Part shown: positions 1 through 12,547 of the stretch, piece after piece | Layout: every line of letters starts with the position of its first letter | Position numbering within the stretch: position 1 is the first letter of the stretch | Source: Chaenocephalus aceratus | Taxonomy: Eukaryota; Chordata; Actinopteri; Perciformes; Channichthyidae | Assembly: GCA_023974075.1 (NCBI GenBank) | Contig: CM043800.1 | Span: 9,854,008-9,918,007 of the forward strand | Length of the DNA stretch: 64,000 nt | Reading direction: 5' to 3' | Translations under genes and position numbers: made by a program | Notes under the pieces: model-generated | What the model saw: the letters and a program-made list of their open reading frames with translations, nothing else | Database searches by the model: none | What the model was told of the DNA's origin: nothing

Positions 1-14
1 TCGGGACGCGGCGA

Positions 15-108
15 GGCTGTGGGTCTGTGTGTGAGCAGCACACACACAAACTCCCAGCCAGGCTGTGAGTCTGTGTGTGAGCAGCACACACACAAACTCC
101 CAGCCAGG

Positions 109-148
<40 letters not shown>
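15..148. repeat. 46-bp tandem duplication running into a (GT)n microsatellite
   Basis: Two 46-bp units (15-60 and 61-106) differ at one visible base. A third copy starts at 107 and dissolves into an uninterrupted GT run of about 38 bp (110-147). The open frames across it are low-complexity and are not genes. Confidence 0.9.
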
Positions 149-151
<3 letters not shown>

Positions 152-159
152 CTCGGGCT

Positions 160-305
160 GGTTTCGGGCTGGGTTTTTCTGTGTCGCGCAGACGGCCACT
201 GGGCTCACAGGGAAGGGGGTGCAGGAGCTCCAACAAGCCGTTTAGGACACAGAGTGAATACACATTCTATACAGAGATGCTGTTTGAGAAACTAATGTGA
301 GTTTT
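160..305 (+). repeat. Fragment related to the right end of the TTAA-flanked element at 33.7-34.5 kb
   Basis: The stretch with CTCACAGGGA, GAGTGAATAC, CAGAGATGCTGT and ATGTGAGTTT matches, in the same order and spacing, the last part of the element at 33709-34506 (there at about 34318-34420). It is therefore a diverged partial copy of the same dispersed family. Its outer end is not intact here. Confidence 0.6.
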
Positions 306-1366
306 ACTTTAAAATAATCAACTACGCCTGAACATGCGTTTCAATTTAAAACTAGCCTGTGAGTCTGAAAAGAAAACACCAGACACCTGTTTAACTACTT
401 ATAATAAACCCTTATCTGAACACACACAAAACAACACACACACTGCCTCACCAACCAACCGGCCCTGAGCTACGTCTAATGATTTCTCCATCACTTAGCA
501 GCATCTGCCAACAATGTCAGGCAGCTCCATTTTGATCAACACCCGGTCTGTAAATCAACAGTTCTGCTCATAAGCACACAGCTGGCGGAGAGACGCAGCA
601 GTCATTTTTTGTAAAATGTATCAATATCACACAGAAACACCCCTCAGCCACGGCCCCTCACTCCACTAACAGAGGAATGATCCCAGCTGACACAAGGCGG
701 GGAGGGAGCAGAGGAGAGAGAGCGCTTCATTAAGTGTCTTGCTCTGACTCGGGGGCATGTTTTCCTCCATCACTTTCTGGCTCTCCACACACCCACACAC
801 ACACCCACCTAATATAGTATCAATCAACAGCTCTCTCCCAAATACAAAAACTTAATTTCAGTTCAGTTTAGAAATGACTTAAACTCAATACGTTTTTTCT
901 GGTCCTGAAATACAAACCTCATTTCTGAAAATTAGAGCCCGTTCGATAGTTGTCGTTATGCACAAAATAAAAGAAGGTCAAATCAATTCAAAAATGTGTA
1001 CTATAATCCACAACACATGGGATCCATTCAGTCAGGGCAAACCCTATAAAAAAGTTATAAAGCTTTAAACATGTTGCTCAACTTTCCACAGACATAAGAC
1101 ATCCTCCTCTCTGCTACATCTGTGTGATACAGAAAGCATTGAGAGGCTGGGGGCTCCAACATCTGTCCCTGCTGGAGTCTCAGGCACCAGCTCACACACA
1201 CCCTGGATGTTGTAAAGGATACACATTGTAACCACTCAACCATAGACCCGGATGTGTATTATGGGATGGGCCTGTTTCCCACTGAGCTTTGCCTGGAGTG
1301 CCCTTCCTCCGGAATTAACTCCTCTCTCTCTCCCCCCCACTTCTTTAATAAATATAACATGGTAAT
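306..1366. other. No gene seen
   Basis: AT-rich sequence with short CA-rich patches (422-442 and 788-806). I saw no splice-flanked open frame and no recognisable element. The 62-residue minus-strand frame at 1055-1243 has no family features. Confidence 0.5.
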
Positions 1367-1369
1367 CTG

Positions 1370-1875
1370 TAGGGCTGTACCCGAATATCCAGTCGTTGGC
1401 CTACTATTCAGTTTTCAATTTCGTTATTCGGATTTTTTTTTTTTTTTTTTTAGGCAGCCGCAGTGCAGCGCTTCAGGGGGTGCTAACACTTAACCATAAA
1501 CGTTATCCTTTACTTTCTCCATCTTTATATATGTAGATATTACTTTTCTCCGTAATCTCCGCTCCTTTTCTCCATCACGTTGTTTCCATAGCAACAACAA
1601 TTTCCTGTCAACAGCGCTAACTCTCCTTCAAAATAAAAGCATGTCCATACAAAATAGGAAGCCAAGCCAAATGACACTTGAGACAAACTACTGCAATGAA
1701 AGTAACAAACACAATATCCTTTTCACTTTCAAAGAACACACATTGGGTTATTTACATTAACAAATAACTATAAAACAACAATACTGTAGAATAACAAAAT
1801 GAATGCCTTGTATAAACCGAAATACACGTGTTGAAGCGCGTGCCGAATATTCGCTGCCGATTAAAAACTTCAGTA
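1370..1875 (+). mobile_element. hAT-like non-autonomous element (uncertain class)
   Basis: It begins with AGGGCTGTACCCGAATATCC and has CCGAATATTCG near 1842-1852, which resembles the paired ends of fish hAT elements that start TAGGGCTGT. A T16 run lies at about 1433-1452. The interior 1584-1756 is repeated at 4458-4640. I saw no transposase and could not define the target duplication. Confidence 0.45.
1584..1756 (+). repeat. Dispersed repeat, copy 1 of a pair
   Basis: From CCATAGCAACAACAA through AATAGGAAGCCAAGCCAA to TTGGGTTATTTACA this segment is nearly the same as 4458-4640, in the same orientation and about 2.9 kb apart. It lies within the hAT-like element at 1370-1875, so the partner is probably a fragment of the same family. 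Confidence 0.8.
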
Positions 1876-1879
1876 TTTA

Positions 1880-3260
1880 AAATGAAAATAAACAGTTAAA
1901 AAAACTAAAAACATCAGTATTCATTTGTGTTCAATAAGAAAAGATGCAGGCAGTGTCAGAGGGCAGATGCCTACAACAAGTCACCACTGTTTTTTTTTAA
2001 AGAAAGAATAGCTCCTAAATGGAAAGTGACAGTTGAGATGGACATGGCAAAGGAAGACGGAGCCTCAGTGTCTCTGTCAATCACATCAAACGGACTAGCA
2101 CCAAATCAGTAGACAGACAGAAGCCCACTCCTCTGCCTTAAAACCTAAGAGCATGTGATGCTTTAGTTACATTAAATATGTTTTTATTATTAAAAACCTA
2201 CACTCTTTGTTTTTATTAAAGGATCCCTCTCATTCAGGCTCTGTGGCCTTCTCTTCGTTATTCAAATCAGCAAAGTGAAGCTAAACTGCTGTCTATTGTG
2301 AATAATTTCCATTATTTAGTATGTAATTATCATTAAAAGGCAGGCTTTTAAAAGCATTGTATATTGTTTTATTCCACATAAAGCTGCAATAATCAGGTGG
2401 AGATAAAGGCTTCAAATCTTTACGGCTGGCATAGTTGTAGGACAGCAGCATTGCTTTGAAAATACTGTTAATTTGGTCTGGTCAGTCTTAGTTGAAGTAT
2501 TGTGTGAAATGTTTGTTTTTATTATTTCTAGTACATTAGAATTCTTTATTCGCATACAGTTAAAAGTCTGGACATTTTAGTGTTATCATAATCAAAGAAA
2601 ATAATATTTACTTCCATTACATTTAACTAAATAAAGAGTGTTGCTATTTTAGTCTTCTTAGATTTGAGTTTATATTGAACTTCTTTAATATAAGCAAGTA
2701 CTTTCTCCAAATGCTTGTGATTGTGTTCATAAGGTGGGAAATTCTGAAACAGCGTCTAAGATTTTGACTCCTCTTTTTGTACACAAAAAATATAGATTTT
2801 GGTTTTTTTTTCTTTATAAACCTACATTTTAGTCTCATGTTGTTTCTTCAAGATTACAGGTTGATATAACAGTTAGTAATAATACCAGGGTTGTTTTATC
2901 GTTGTCTTGTATTGATCATTGTAAAATAATTGTGTTTGGCAAACTACATTTCACAGTTATTGCAAACAATGGTTACTGCAAATATTAGCTGTGCTTCTTC
3001 CGTTTCAAAATGAGCGTTATATTGCACCTTGATTCAACCCATGGAAAGCAAATCCTGCCACTGACAACTCCAGATACTCAATATCCCCACAACCATCAAA
3101 CAAAAACCTCACTAATGTCCTGGGAAAAAACGACAGGAAATCTGCTTTGAATGTGGGCGGGCGGGATCAATGAAACCGTAAATCTGATTGGATATGTCTC
3201 AAAGTCAATCAATGCCTCCTGAAGGTGAGGCCTGCTGCAGCTCTGAGTGATGGAGCTCCT
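1880..3260. other. No gene seen; AT-rich
   Basis: Long AT-rich stretch with A/T homopolymers. The 61-residue plus frame at 1927-2112 and the lysine-rich minus frame at 2644-2838 have no flanking splice signals or family motifs that I could recognise. Confidence 0.5.
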
Positions 3261-3266
3261 GCACGC

Positions 3267-3310
3267 CTTCTTCTTCTTCTTCTTCTTCTTCTTCTTCTTC
3301 TTCTTCTTCT
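3267..3310 (+). repeat. (TTC)n microsatellite
   Basis: About 14 uninterrupted TTC units, which is a pure pyrimidine:purine mirror tract that can form triplex DNA. Confidence 0.95.
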
Positions 3311-4457
3311 AATCTACACAACAACAAGCCTCGACATTACCGCTGTGATAGAGAACAGGCTATAACATGGCTGAAAAGACAACATTAATGACTCCATAAA
3401 ACCTAAAGATGTAAATGGGAAATGGCCTGAATTTAAACGGCGGCTTTATCCCGAGAGTGGTGTAAAGAGCTTTACAATGTGTCACAATCATCCATGCACA
3501 CACGCACTTATGTATGCAAGAATAGCGGTGGTTGCGAGGCAGACTATGGGTGTTAAATCAGAGCAATGTTACATACGAGAGACTCAAAACTAGTATCTAC
3601 AGACATAATATGTAACCTATACATTAATGCATTTTGCTAGTTAGTATGGGGGGGCTTCACTTCTGTGGTAAGTGTTGAACGTACACCATGGAGCTGTCTA
3701 CGTTAGAAATGTTTAATAGGAATTAAAGCACAATTACAGTTAAGTTTAAAAAAAAAGAATCTTACATCTTCTTGAACATCATACTCAAGGTCTTTTGAAG
3801 GACATTACGGGCATAATCTCCTCAAAGACAAGGACCAAAGAAGGCTTAGCCTGAGACACTGATCAGAATATCAGAGACGACAAAACAACGTGTTGAGAGG
3901 TCACAGTCACATTCACTTTGTAACCTTATCCTATGAAAGATATGACAAAGAGAGACATTGAATGTTTTAAACACATTCTGGGGCTTTTATTTTGGAGAAC
4001 GAGGTCCATCTGTGAACGCTATGCATCTAACCCTAACCCTGTTAACACAGAGCAAATGTTGGGGGCTTTTTATTTTGAAAAACAATGAAGCCTTGCTCCA
4101 AATGTCCTTTAAAAAAAGCTGTGTCCTGTAAAAATGTTGGTCTCAACAAATGTTTATGAGGCAGTGGCAAGCCGTCATCTTTGAGGGCCTAAGATATTCT
4201 ACAAAATAAAAATTGTTTAAATATATATTTTTTAAATATTGGTTTAATTATATTTTCATTAGTTGTATCAAAATAACTTGATTTAATTGTATTTAAAATA
4301 ACATTTCCAAAGAAATAAATCCCTCGAATCTGCCGATTCAGTTTCTGTTTGAATGTGAAGGGTTAAATGAAAGAAGCTCGTCTCTGCGAGTTACTGTGAA
4401 GACAGGAGCTGATTGGTGGTCCTGCTGTAAATTCACAGAGGGCCAGCTACAGTAACT
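3311..4457. other. No gene seen
   Basis: AT-rich unique-looking sequence. It includes two TAACCC-type units at about 4028-4039, too short to be a telomeric tract. No open frame with gene-like features was seen. Confidence 0.5.
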
Positions 4458-4640
4458 TTCCATAGCAACAACAACTTCCTGTCAACAGCGTAAACTCTCC
4501 TTCAAAATAAAAGCATGTCCATACAAAATAGGAAGCCAAGCCAAGTACCACTTAAGAAATATACACTACTGCAAGGAAAGTAACAAACACAATGCAATAT
4601 CCTTTTCAATTTCAAAGAACACAAATTGGGTTATTTACAG
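4458..4640 (+). repeat. Dispersed repeat, copy 2 of a pair
   Basis: Matches 1584-1756 with a few indels, for example AACAGCG-TAAACT here against AACAGCGCTAACT in copy 1. The flanks differ, so this is a dispersed repeat and not a large segmental duplication. Confidence 0.8.
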
Positions 4641-5700
4641 ATGTTGTTTTGTATGGTAGAGGGTCGCTGTCATTGATGCGTTTTGTCTCCCTGCAGCCTG
4701 TCTCCCTGCAGCAGCAGCACTTAATATTCCAGACACAGCTCGGCGCTAACGGGACATCTGTTAGCTTCCTGCAACTCGGCCTCCACTCACAATAAGGCAT
4801 ACTCTGAGCTTCCATATTAATTAGCAACACAAACTGATGGAATCCGTTTTAAAATGAGATGTTGGTGCACTCTTCATCTACTATTCTGAGATCAAGGGAA
4901 AGTTGAATCGGGTTGCACGACTGTAGTTTTTAAGAGCACTTACATTTCCTTGTAATGCAAATTCTTTATTGAGCATAATACTGGAAGCTGGAACTGAAAG
5001 AAACAATACGTATGTAGTCACATTGTATGCCACCATCTAGTCTGCTCAAATCTCCTCTAATCTGCATATCACGGGGTTTTAGACTGTTCATAAACACATT
5101 TGACTGTCAAAATATGTCTCAACTCCAAAACAAAGGCGGCACCTGAAGATTCAGATGGACAGGCTGTTCCTATCTGCCTGGAGTGACCCAATATCTACTT
5201 AAATGATTTCTAACATGAAATAGGAGTCAAATCTCAAAATATTTATAAACTCTAATATTTGAACATCATTACACAACATTACCTCTCGTGACAAAGCTGG
5301 AAAAAATGTACACAAATGTATCACATTAGCAAGTTTCACCCAAAGTAGCGCGGATGTTTACCATTAACCACGTGGCAGTGGAACGGCAAAAAAAGCTGAC
5401 AAATTGGCACAATCCGCTTGTTTTGCGCTGAATGGAGACCATTGGACCACAGTAAGAACCATATCTACCTCAGTGTAAGAGCAAACTTAATCCATGACAA
5501 TGGTTCTTGGACCATTTGTTCTTTAGCTGTGGTAAAGACGGAGGGAAGGCATTTTGCTCAACCACATGCTAGCCAGGTTCTTGGAAGTTGCACAGGAGTG
5601 TGAGATAGTGGACAGGGCCACCACTGTAACAGCACAGATAATAACCCAGTGTAGCACACAATACACAGAGGGTGATCACAGCAGCTCCCTCAGATATCTC
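4641..5700. other. No gene seen
   Basis: The small frames at 4592-4830, 5418-5603 and 5554-5751 overlap each other on different frames or strands and show no family motifs. I treat them as chance. Confidence 0.45.
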
Positions 5701-5722
5701 TTACCACTTTCTCTTGCATCTC

Positions 5723-5728
5723 TTTATT
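5723..5728 (-). terminator. Possible polyadenylation signal AATAAA
   Basis: TTTATT on the plus strand reads AATAAA on the minus strand, about 290 nt beyond the stop of the candidate exon at 6016-6343. The hexamer is common by chance in AT-rich DNA, so support depends on that exon being real. Confidence 0.25.
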
Positions 5729-6015
5729 ACACCACGTGTGTATTTATTTAATCTCCTGGCAAAATATAAGTAAAAACTAGAATTTGAAAGATTAAATCAC
5801 AGATTATTATTCTGATTAACGCAATTACTTGTTTTCAACTGATTGACAGCAATAGTAGATACTAACAGATAGGAATTAGCTTAAACATGACTTATCAACC
5901 CTCTTCCTGAGTTGTATACCTGTATGCTTAATGAAAACCATGTTTATGTAGATACAGGAGGATAAGAGAAAAGTGGCTGAGCCGCAGATCGATCCAACAC
6001 CGGAGTGGAGGGATC

Positions 6016-6343
6016 CTATGAGTCCTGGAGTCTGTTGCCCTGAGGCTGCCAGCAGCGCTTCATCAGGTTCTCCAGGAGGTCCAGAGTAGAAGCGGCGGAC
6101 AGCTTCAGTACCACACCCTCTAATCTAGTCCCCTGCTTCAGAGAAAGATTCAAATTGCGCCTCCTATGCCGGTTGTAATGCTGTCTTTCTCTCTGCACTG
6201 GTGCCTTGCTGCTCAACAAAAGGTTTTCGATTGAACGATGAATTCCTGCTGAAGATGTCGGCCCATCAAAAGAATAATTGTCCCAGTGGTGGACAGGGTT
6301 CTTTAGAAGAGAGATCAACCATTCAAATGCTGGCTTGTGATTG
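6016..6343 (-). CDS. Candidate terminal coding exon of an unidentified host gene
   Basis: The minus strand has a 109-codon frame ending in TAG, with a non-repetitive composition: NHKPAFEWLISLLKNPVHHW, then a basic patch RERQHYNRHRRR, then a leucine-rich end near LSAASTLDLLENLM. Directly upstream is a plausible acceptor: a pyrimidine-rich stretch (CCCTTCTCTGG, CCTCTGTCATTTT) followed by GAG just before position 6343. About 290 nt past the stop, an AATAAA signal reads on the minus strand at 5723-5728. If spliced there, the exon needs two bases from the previous exon, which is the phase left by the candidate exon at 53790-53874. I do not recognise the protein. It could instead be a chance frame or an old element relic. 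Confidence 0.35.
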
Positions 6344-6518
6344 CTCAAAATGACAGAGGTCACCAGAGAAGGGCCCTTTTCTCACACTCTTTGCTTTCCT
6401 TACTAATAATAATAATAGATTTAATTTGTTAGCGCTTTGCTCTGCACATCACCTATAATCACACAGCACGCTGAAAAGGAACCATTTTCAAGCCTCAATA
6501 CATCTGACTCAGGATTAT

Positions 6519-8060
6519 AGGCAAGGCAAGTTTATTTATATAGCACTTTTCAACACAAGGCAATTCAAAGTGCTTTACAAAAAATGAAAGACATTAAGAA
6601 AATGGCATTTAAAATCAGTCATTAAAAAGAAAAGATAATAAAATAAACATTAAAAGAAAAAATACATGGATAAAAGTTACCGTGCAGTCTAAGATATGAA
6701 TAGTTCAATTAAAAGCAGCGACAAAAAGAAAAGTCTTCAGCCTGGATTTAAAAGTAGTCAGAGTTGCAGCGGACCTGCAGGTTTCTGGGAGTTTGTTCCA
6801 GATATTTGGAGCATAATAACTGAACGCTACTTTACCATGTTTAGTTCTGATTCTGGGGAAAGAAAGCTGACCAGTCCCTGAAGACCTGAGAGATCTGGAT
6901 GGTTCATAATTTAGCAGGAGGTCATAAATGTATTTTGGGCCTAAACCATTCAGTGCTTTATAAACCAGCAGCAGTATTTTGAAATCTATTCTTTGACCCA
7001 CAGGAAGCCAGTGTAAAGACTTCAGAACTGGAGTGATGTGATCCACTTTCTTAGTGTTCGTGAGGACTCGAGCAGCGGTGTTCTCAATCTGCAATTTAAT
7101 CCTAGATATATTCTTTAGGTGATAGTAGGCTGATTTAGTAACTGTTTTAATGTGACTGTTGAAACTCAGGTCAGAGTCCATGACTACACCTAGATTTCTG
7201 GCTTTATCTGTTGTTTTGAACATTGCAGACTGAAGCTCAGCGCTAACTTTTATACGTTCTGCCTTGGCTCCAAAAACCATTACCTCAGTTTTATCTTTGT
7301 TTTATTGTAGAAAGTTCTGACACATCCTGTCATTGATTTGTTCAATGCACTTACTCAGTGTTTGAATTGGAGCATAGTCTCCTGGTGAAATTGTTACGTA
7401 CATTTGTGTGTCATCTGCATAGCTATGGTAACTTATTTTGTTGTTCTTCATTATCTGAGCCAGTGGTAGCATGTAGATGTTAAAGAGAAGAGGCCCCAAG
7501 ATGGAGCCTTGAGGTACCCCACATGTCATATTTGTCAACTCAGATGTGTATTTACCTATAGAAACAAAGTTGTTTCTGTCCTTTAAGTAGGAATCAAACC
7601 AATTTAGAACTGTTTCCGAAAGTCCCACCCAGTTTTCCAGTCGGTCTAGTAATATGCTGTGGTCAACAGTGTCAAACGCAGCACTGAGATCTAATAATAC
7701 CAACACTGAAGTTCTGCCACTGTCTGTGTTTAAGTGGATGTCATTAAAGACCTTTACAAGAGCAGTCTCAGTGCTGTGGTTTGGACGAAAGCCTGACTGG
7801 AACACATCGAAACAGTTATTTAAATGCAACAAATTACTCAACTGTTGAAAAACAACTTTTTCAATGATTTTACCTAGAAATGGAAGGTTTGATATGGGCC
7901 TGTAATTGTTCATTACTGAAGCATCTAGATTATCCTTTTTTAAGAGCGGTTTAATGACTGCAGTTTTCAGGGCCTGTGGAAAAATACCTGAGTGAAGAGA
8001 TTTGTTTACTATATGAAGTAGATCTGAGGCCATGCAAGGCATAAACATGTTTACATTAAT
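6519..8060 (-). mobile_element. 5'-truncated L2-clade LINE retrotransposon
   Basis: Reading right to left, the element starts abruptly inside the region before the reverse transcriptase. It then carries the RT domain, the C-terminal domain and a 3' end with GGCAAGGCAAGTTTATTTAT (plus-strand sense, from about 6524), the typical tail of fish L2 elements. Similar tails recur at 17.4 and 35.1 kb. The 5' truncation is what target-primed reverse transcription usually leaves. No endonuclease domain is present, so this copy cannot move by itself. I could not define target duplications. Confidence 0.9.
6705..8048 (-). pseudogene. L2 LINE reverse transcriptase, 3' part of ORF2, one in-frame stop
   Basis: The minus-strand frame encodes a fragment of the ORF2 polyprotein that copies LINE RNA into DNA at the target nick. 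Visible RT blocks in order are [18 protein letters not shown] (finger), [17 protein letters not shown] (first catalytic Asp), [19 protein letters not shown] and YADDTQMY (catalytic YADD). These are followed by a C-terminal region ending SYYAPNIWNKLPE and TFKSRLKTFLF. One stop codon after NFLQ (7302-7304) splits it into 248 and 191 residues. The frame resumes without a shift, so the copy is fairly young and carries few disabling changes apart from the missing 5' half. Its nearest protein relatives should be fish L2/Maui-type ORF2 proteins. Confidence 0.9.
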
Positions 8061-8464
8061 TGACTATTCAAAAACAAGGCAATTTTAGCAAACCATGGAA
8101 GTCTTTACTAATACTAGAGCATTCTGTAGGATGACAGATAAACGCAGAAGCATTCAACAAAAAGAAAAAGGCTGAGAACTGTTCATGCTTCAAAGGAAAA
8201 AGCAAGAGTTGCATTGTAAATCAAACATTTGTGTTCATCACACCTCACTGACTAACAATAAATTCCTTCTCTTCAGGCGCGTTAAGAACAGGCCAGTCAT
8301 GCCTGAGGCTGCTTCAACTCTTAGCCAACAGGTACCACTGAAACCATGAGGCCACAGATTACACACTCCAACAAAGGTCATTTTTAAAACACTTAATATA
8401 ACTGAATATCAGTTATTATTACCCAAACTAATACCATCCATCAATACCCTATAGCTGCTGAGCA

Positions 8465-8695
8465 CGTTTGGTTGAGTCAAAAAGCTCTTTATTTTCTCAT
8501 ACTGCCTGCACTGCAGCACCTCTTTTCACCCTCTGTCTGAAACCAGAGCCCAGTCTGCTCTGATTGGTCAGCTCTGTTGTGATTAGTTACCTACTTGAAG
8601 CTCTTAAGCATATCACGTACAATGTGTTGGAGCACTAGCCAATAGAAGCACGTCACGTAAGTAAACAGAGTTTTAAAGGTTAAGATATAAGGAAT
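8465..8695 (+). repeat. Family-A dispersed repeat, copy 1
   Basis: Contains CAGCACCTCTTTTCACCCTC, AACCAGAGCCCAGTCTG, CTGATTGGTCAG, TACAATGTGTTGGAGCACTA and GCCAATAGAAG in that order. The same blocks recur at about 21.9, 22.7, 41.9, 46.4 and 49.0 kb. The ends of this copy are degraded. The family has inverted CCAAT boxes but no coding capacity. Confidence 0.85.
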
Positions 8696-8699
8696 CGAT

Positions 8700-9630
8700 T
8701 GTTAATGTACCATACCTGGTAGAACAATATGTAAAAAAAAGTGACCCTCTTTTAAAAGTTGTAGTGTTAGAGTAATGAATACATTAATCTTGTATACATT
8801 GTTATAAGCTAATAATATAATGTATAGGCATATAATCATTTTTCAAGCTATTGTGTTTATGAGTAATATTACTTTTAGTACCTTACGTACCTGTACTTCT
8901 TCCACTACTGAGTATTCATGTAAATGCATTCATGCTTGCATACACAGGGACTGCATGTGATCTTGTTTACCTACTTTGTGAGACCCATGTTGTGGATGTG
9001 TGCACTCTATTGGATTGTGGATTATTGATTTGTTAGATTTAACTGCTCATTTTTTGTTGTTGTTCTCGTTGTGTTTTTCTAAATTATGTTAGGTAACTTT
9101 TATTTTTTTGCCATAATTTGTGTTCCTATTGAAGTCAAAGAGGAGATCAGTTGCAAGCCTGTTGCTTCATAACAACTCCTGTCACATGTCTCATTGTTTT
9201 CATTACCTGGATTTTATGCAGTCTTATGTATGTGCAAATAAAAGCAATCGCATCAAACTCCACATGCAGATAAGTCTCAAACGTGGGGGGTGAATTCACT
9301 TTTCTATGACTCTCCCCAGCTTCTCAAAGCTGCTCTACAGGTGTTCCTAGTATTGTGTCAACCGGCGGCAGGATTTGCAGTGAGGGTAAGGATTAGAGTG
9401 AGGATTAGGTGTATTCTGGAAGAAGGGTGAAGGTTAAGTATGTTGTGGTGAAGGTCAGAGTAACAGGGTAAGTCCACAGTGGGAGGGTCAGTTTGTGTTT
9501 ACATTCCGATTTATGTACCAACATGCAGTAAAAAAAACGTCAAAAAGCTAAATTGTGTCAATTTCTTCTCCTTCACTGGCTGCTGATGGTCGCTGGATGC
9601 AGTGTGTTCGCATGTAAGGCTGCCCAACAT
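8700..9630. other. No gene seen
   Basis: AT-rich sequence with T-runs and an AATAAA at 9237-9242. No frame of note. Confidence 0.5.
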
Positions 9631-9639
9631 TACAGCGTA

Positions 9640-9840
9640 CCCCCCCCCCCCATTATAAATCCCCCGGTAAGCCTCCAGCCTGTCTTTGTTTTGTCCTTGT
9701 CGTTTTGACTCTCCCCTCCTTTCCTTCTTCCCCCCCCCCCCACGCCGCCGCTGAGCGAGAGCCAGCCTAGCCCCAGCTGGGTTTTAAGAAGCGGGGAGTG
9801 GAAGCACGGCAGGATAGAGCAGCAACTCTTCCCCCCCCCC
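9640..9840. repeat. Cluster of three long C-tracts
   Basis: C12 at 9640-9651, C12 at 9730-9741 and C10 at 9831-9840 lie within 200 bp, with further CCCC runs up to 9890. The minus strand therefore has repeated long G-tracts able to form quadruplexes. Minus-strand frames here are glycine-rich artefacts of these tracts. Confidence 0.8.
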
Positions 9841-9899
9841 ATCCCCCTCTCGCTTTCCTGCTCTCCCTTGCTGTCTCACTCTCCCCCCGGAACATCTTC

Positions 9900-11430
9900 T
9901 GCACCACTGCTCTGCCACCATTAATTCATCAGTGCAAATCTCCGGCAAACTTCCTAAACAAACAAGTGTGCTGACTTCTGTTGCACAACACACAGGTCAT
10001 CCGAGTAGAGACCTTGTCAGGAACAACACACACTGCCCCGAGTCTCTGTCGGACGGACTGCGGGACGCTGTATCGACATGTGCTGCGTGACCTAGATGGG
10101 AACAGACAGCCTCTCTTTGTGTTTGACCCGATAGCTGAAGACATAAATACTTTTGTTTCCCAAAAAATAGCAGTGCAGATGTGACCCTGCTTAATGATAA
10201 GTTGCTAATGTGTTTACCCTCTCTGTAATTCACATCTGGTTTGTTTACCTCACTCCACGGTGAAGCCCCTCAGGGAGCATGCACACTAATACTATCTGCT
10301 CCAACAAAAAGAAGTGGGTAAACAAATCCTGTGCTCTCGTGGTAATTTAGAGTAGTAGATGCTAATCTGGTAGGCCCCCGATGTTTGCTTTGTACATTGA
10401 AAGAAAAAGCTGCTATAAAAAGAAGGATGAAACAGAATATCAATTTAGAATGAGAAACAACAGTCTTCGCCTTCCTAAAAAGGAAAGACTGAATAAATCC
10501 ACTGATAATACAAATAAAACGTAGTTGTAACAACAACAATACCAGCGCATTCATGAGATGTATCCCAAGCACGATTAAGTGGAATGACTGTTAAGAATGT
10601 ATAATTAGACTCAAACATAGAGGCAGACTGAACGATTATAATTGGTATTGGCTAGGTGAAGCGAGAATAATGTAAAAGAAATGCCTTCACACTTACTCCA
10701 TCCTGCAAACAATTATAAATGATATTTAAACCTGTAAGACATGTTACAGTTGGAAAAATGTGCTCTGATTGTATAATGGTGACACTATTTCTGATTGATC
10801 TTAAAGATATATGTTATTTATTATGTCCAACTAATGTGCCAATAACTGTCATCTGTGAAAAGCTAATAATGTTAGGCCAAGTGAAAAAAGATGTCCTGTT
10901 TTGCAGTCAAAACTCATTGTCCAAGAGATTTAAACATGACTGTTTTTTCTGTACTGAAAGAAACAAAGACTGCAGAAATTCTGATATTTTCTAAATGGAA
11001 GTGTTTGATTGACAGCTGAGTTGGCGAAGCACATGGCAGCAATCTAAAGAAACATATGCTGGGAACTGTAGCTAACAAGCTAGGGAAAGGCAAAGTTCTA
11101 TCAACAGTGATGATGAAAGAAAGAAAGAGGACAACATCATTTGTCATTTAAACCAAGTTTCAACTGAAATATGTAAAATGTTATTGCTAAATGCAAACGC
11201 CTATTCTGTCTATCTTGACCACGAAGCAAATGTTTTCTTGGTAAAGTCACAATACCCAGCATGCACACAGCTGTGCAAAATCGCATGCCATTTAATTGTG
11301 GGTAGACTTTCAAAAGTGTTGGAAAAAGCAAAACTACAAAAGCATAAATGCAAAAGGGATGTTTATGAACACACACGCACACGCGACTCAGTTCTTATGA
11401 ATTCATGGCTAATAATCAACATACAGAACA
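9900..11430. other. No convincing gene; several overlapping small frames
   Basis: Frames on both strands overlap at 9929-10233, and none carries a recognised domain. The plus frame at 9981-10184 follows a possible acceptor (CACAACACACAG) but I could not support it further. The rest of the interval appears to be unique AT-rich sequence. Confidence 0.4.
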
Positions 11431-11437
11431 CTGCATA

Positions 11438-12512
11438 GGTCAGTGTATGTTTTGGTCATTGGATTTTCTTTTCACAAATGGATATTCAAAAAACAAAAAA
11501 CGACTGGATATTTAATTTTCGTTTGAAAATTGAAAAACCAAAATTTAAATACAAGGCGTTTTTCTTTATCATGGTCAAAAACTTAAAAAACGGGATGATT
11601 TTCATTTTCTACTTTTCAAAACAAAAAATAAAATCACTCGAAGACAGAAACAAAAAAACTACAGTTTTTTCATATTCTGCTACCGGAAGTTACCTTACAA
11701 AATAAGAGCGCAGATGAGGTCAAAAATCTGTGTATCTACGGTCCATTTGTTTTTCTTTATCAAACAAGTAAACGGAAGAGCGTCTGTGAAGCGTTTTTGC
11801 TTTTTACCTTACTAAATGGTAAAATTGTATTTTTATCATTCATCACAGAAAAACATGCATTATGTAGCCTACTATGGACTCTGACAGAGGATTACTCACA
11901 AAGTACACAGTAAAAGTACTTAATTTTATTTCTGGTAGAAGTCTAACTAGAACCGAGTCCAACAGTGTCAGTTTCCTTAAGAACTTGTGGTAAAAAATAT
12001 TTGTATCACTCGTCAAATATAGCAGGAAAAAAATTACGAGCAGCTGATTTGAAAAAACAAGCTCGAAAGACGGCTGAGTTGACCACAGTGCAGAACCGCT
12101 GTATAGTTTAAATCTCCTAACAATGTTGTTCATTTTAGACACAAGCTTATTATATTTACAGCCCTTAATAACATTCGCTTTCTGAGCTCAAAGTGTGTCT
12201 TGGCCGTTTTCATTGTGATCGCTAAATTCCCCTTGTTTATAATAATCACAGTTCCTTCAACAGGATACTGTAGTGATTCAAAGTGTGATTTTAGCATAGC
12301 CTACGAGTGCTTTTGTTTTGAAATCACTTCCGTGAGTTTCGTCTGCGCTCTTATTTTGTAAGGTAACTTCCGGTAACAGAATATGAAAAAACTAGTTTTT
12401 TTGTTTCTGTTTTCTAGTGATTTTTGTTTTGAGAAGTAGAAAATGAAAATCATCCCGTTTTTTTAAGTTTAGTAAATCCCTTTTTGACCATGATAAAGAA
12501 AAACGCCTTATA

Positions 12513-12547
<35 letters not shown>

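Noticed and set aside
4028..4039. TAACCCTAACCC, telomere-like
   Set aside because: Only two units inside ordinary sequence, far too short for an interstitial telomeric array.
9981..10184. 67-residue plus frame after a CACACAG acceptor-like site, with PLFVFDPIAED
   Set aside because: Overlapped by several minus frames. It lacks a clear donor in phase, and I know no family that matches.
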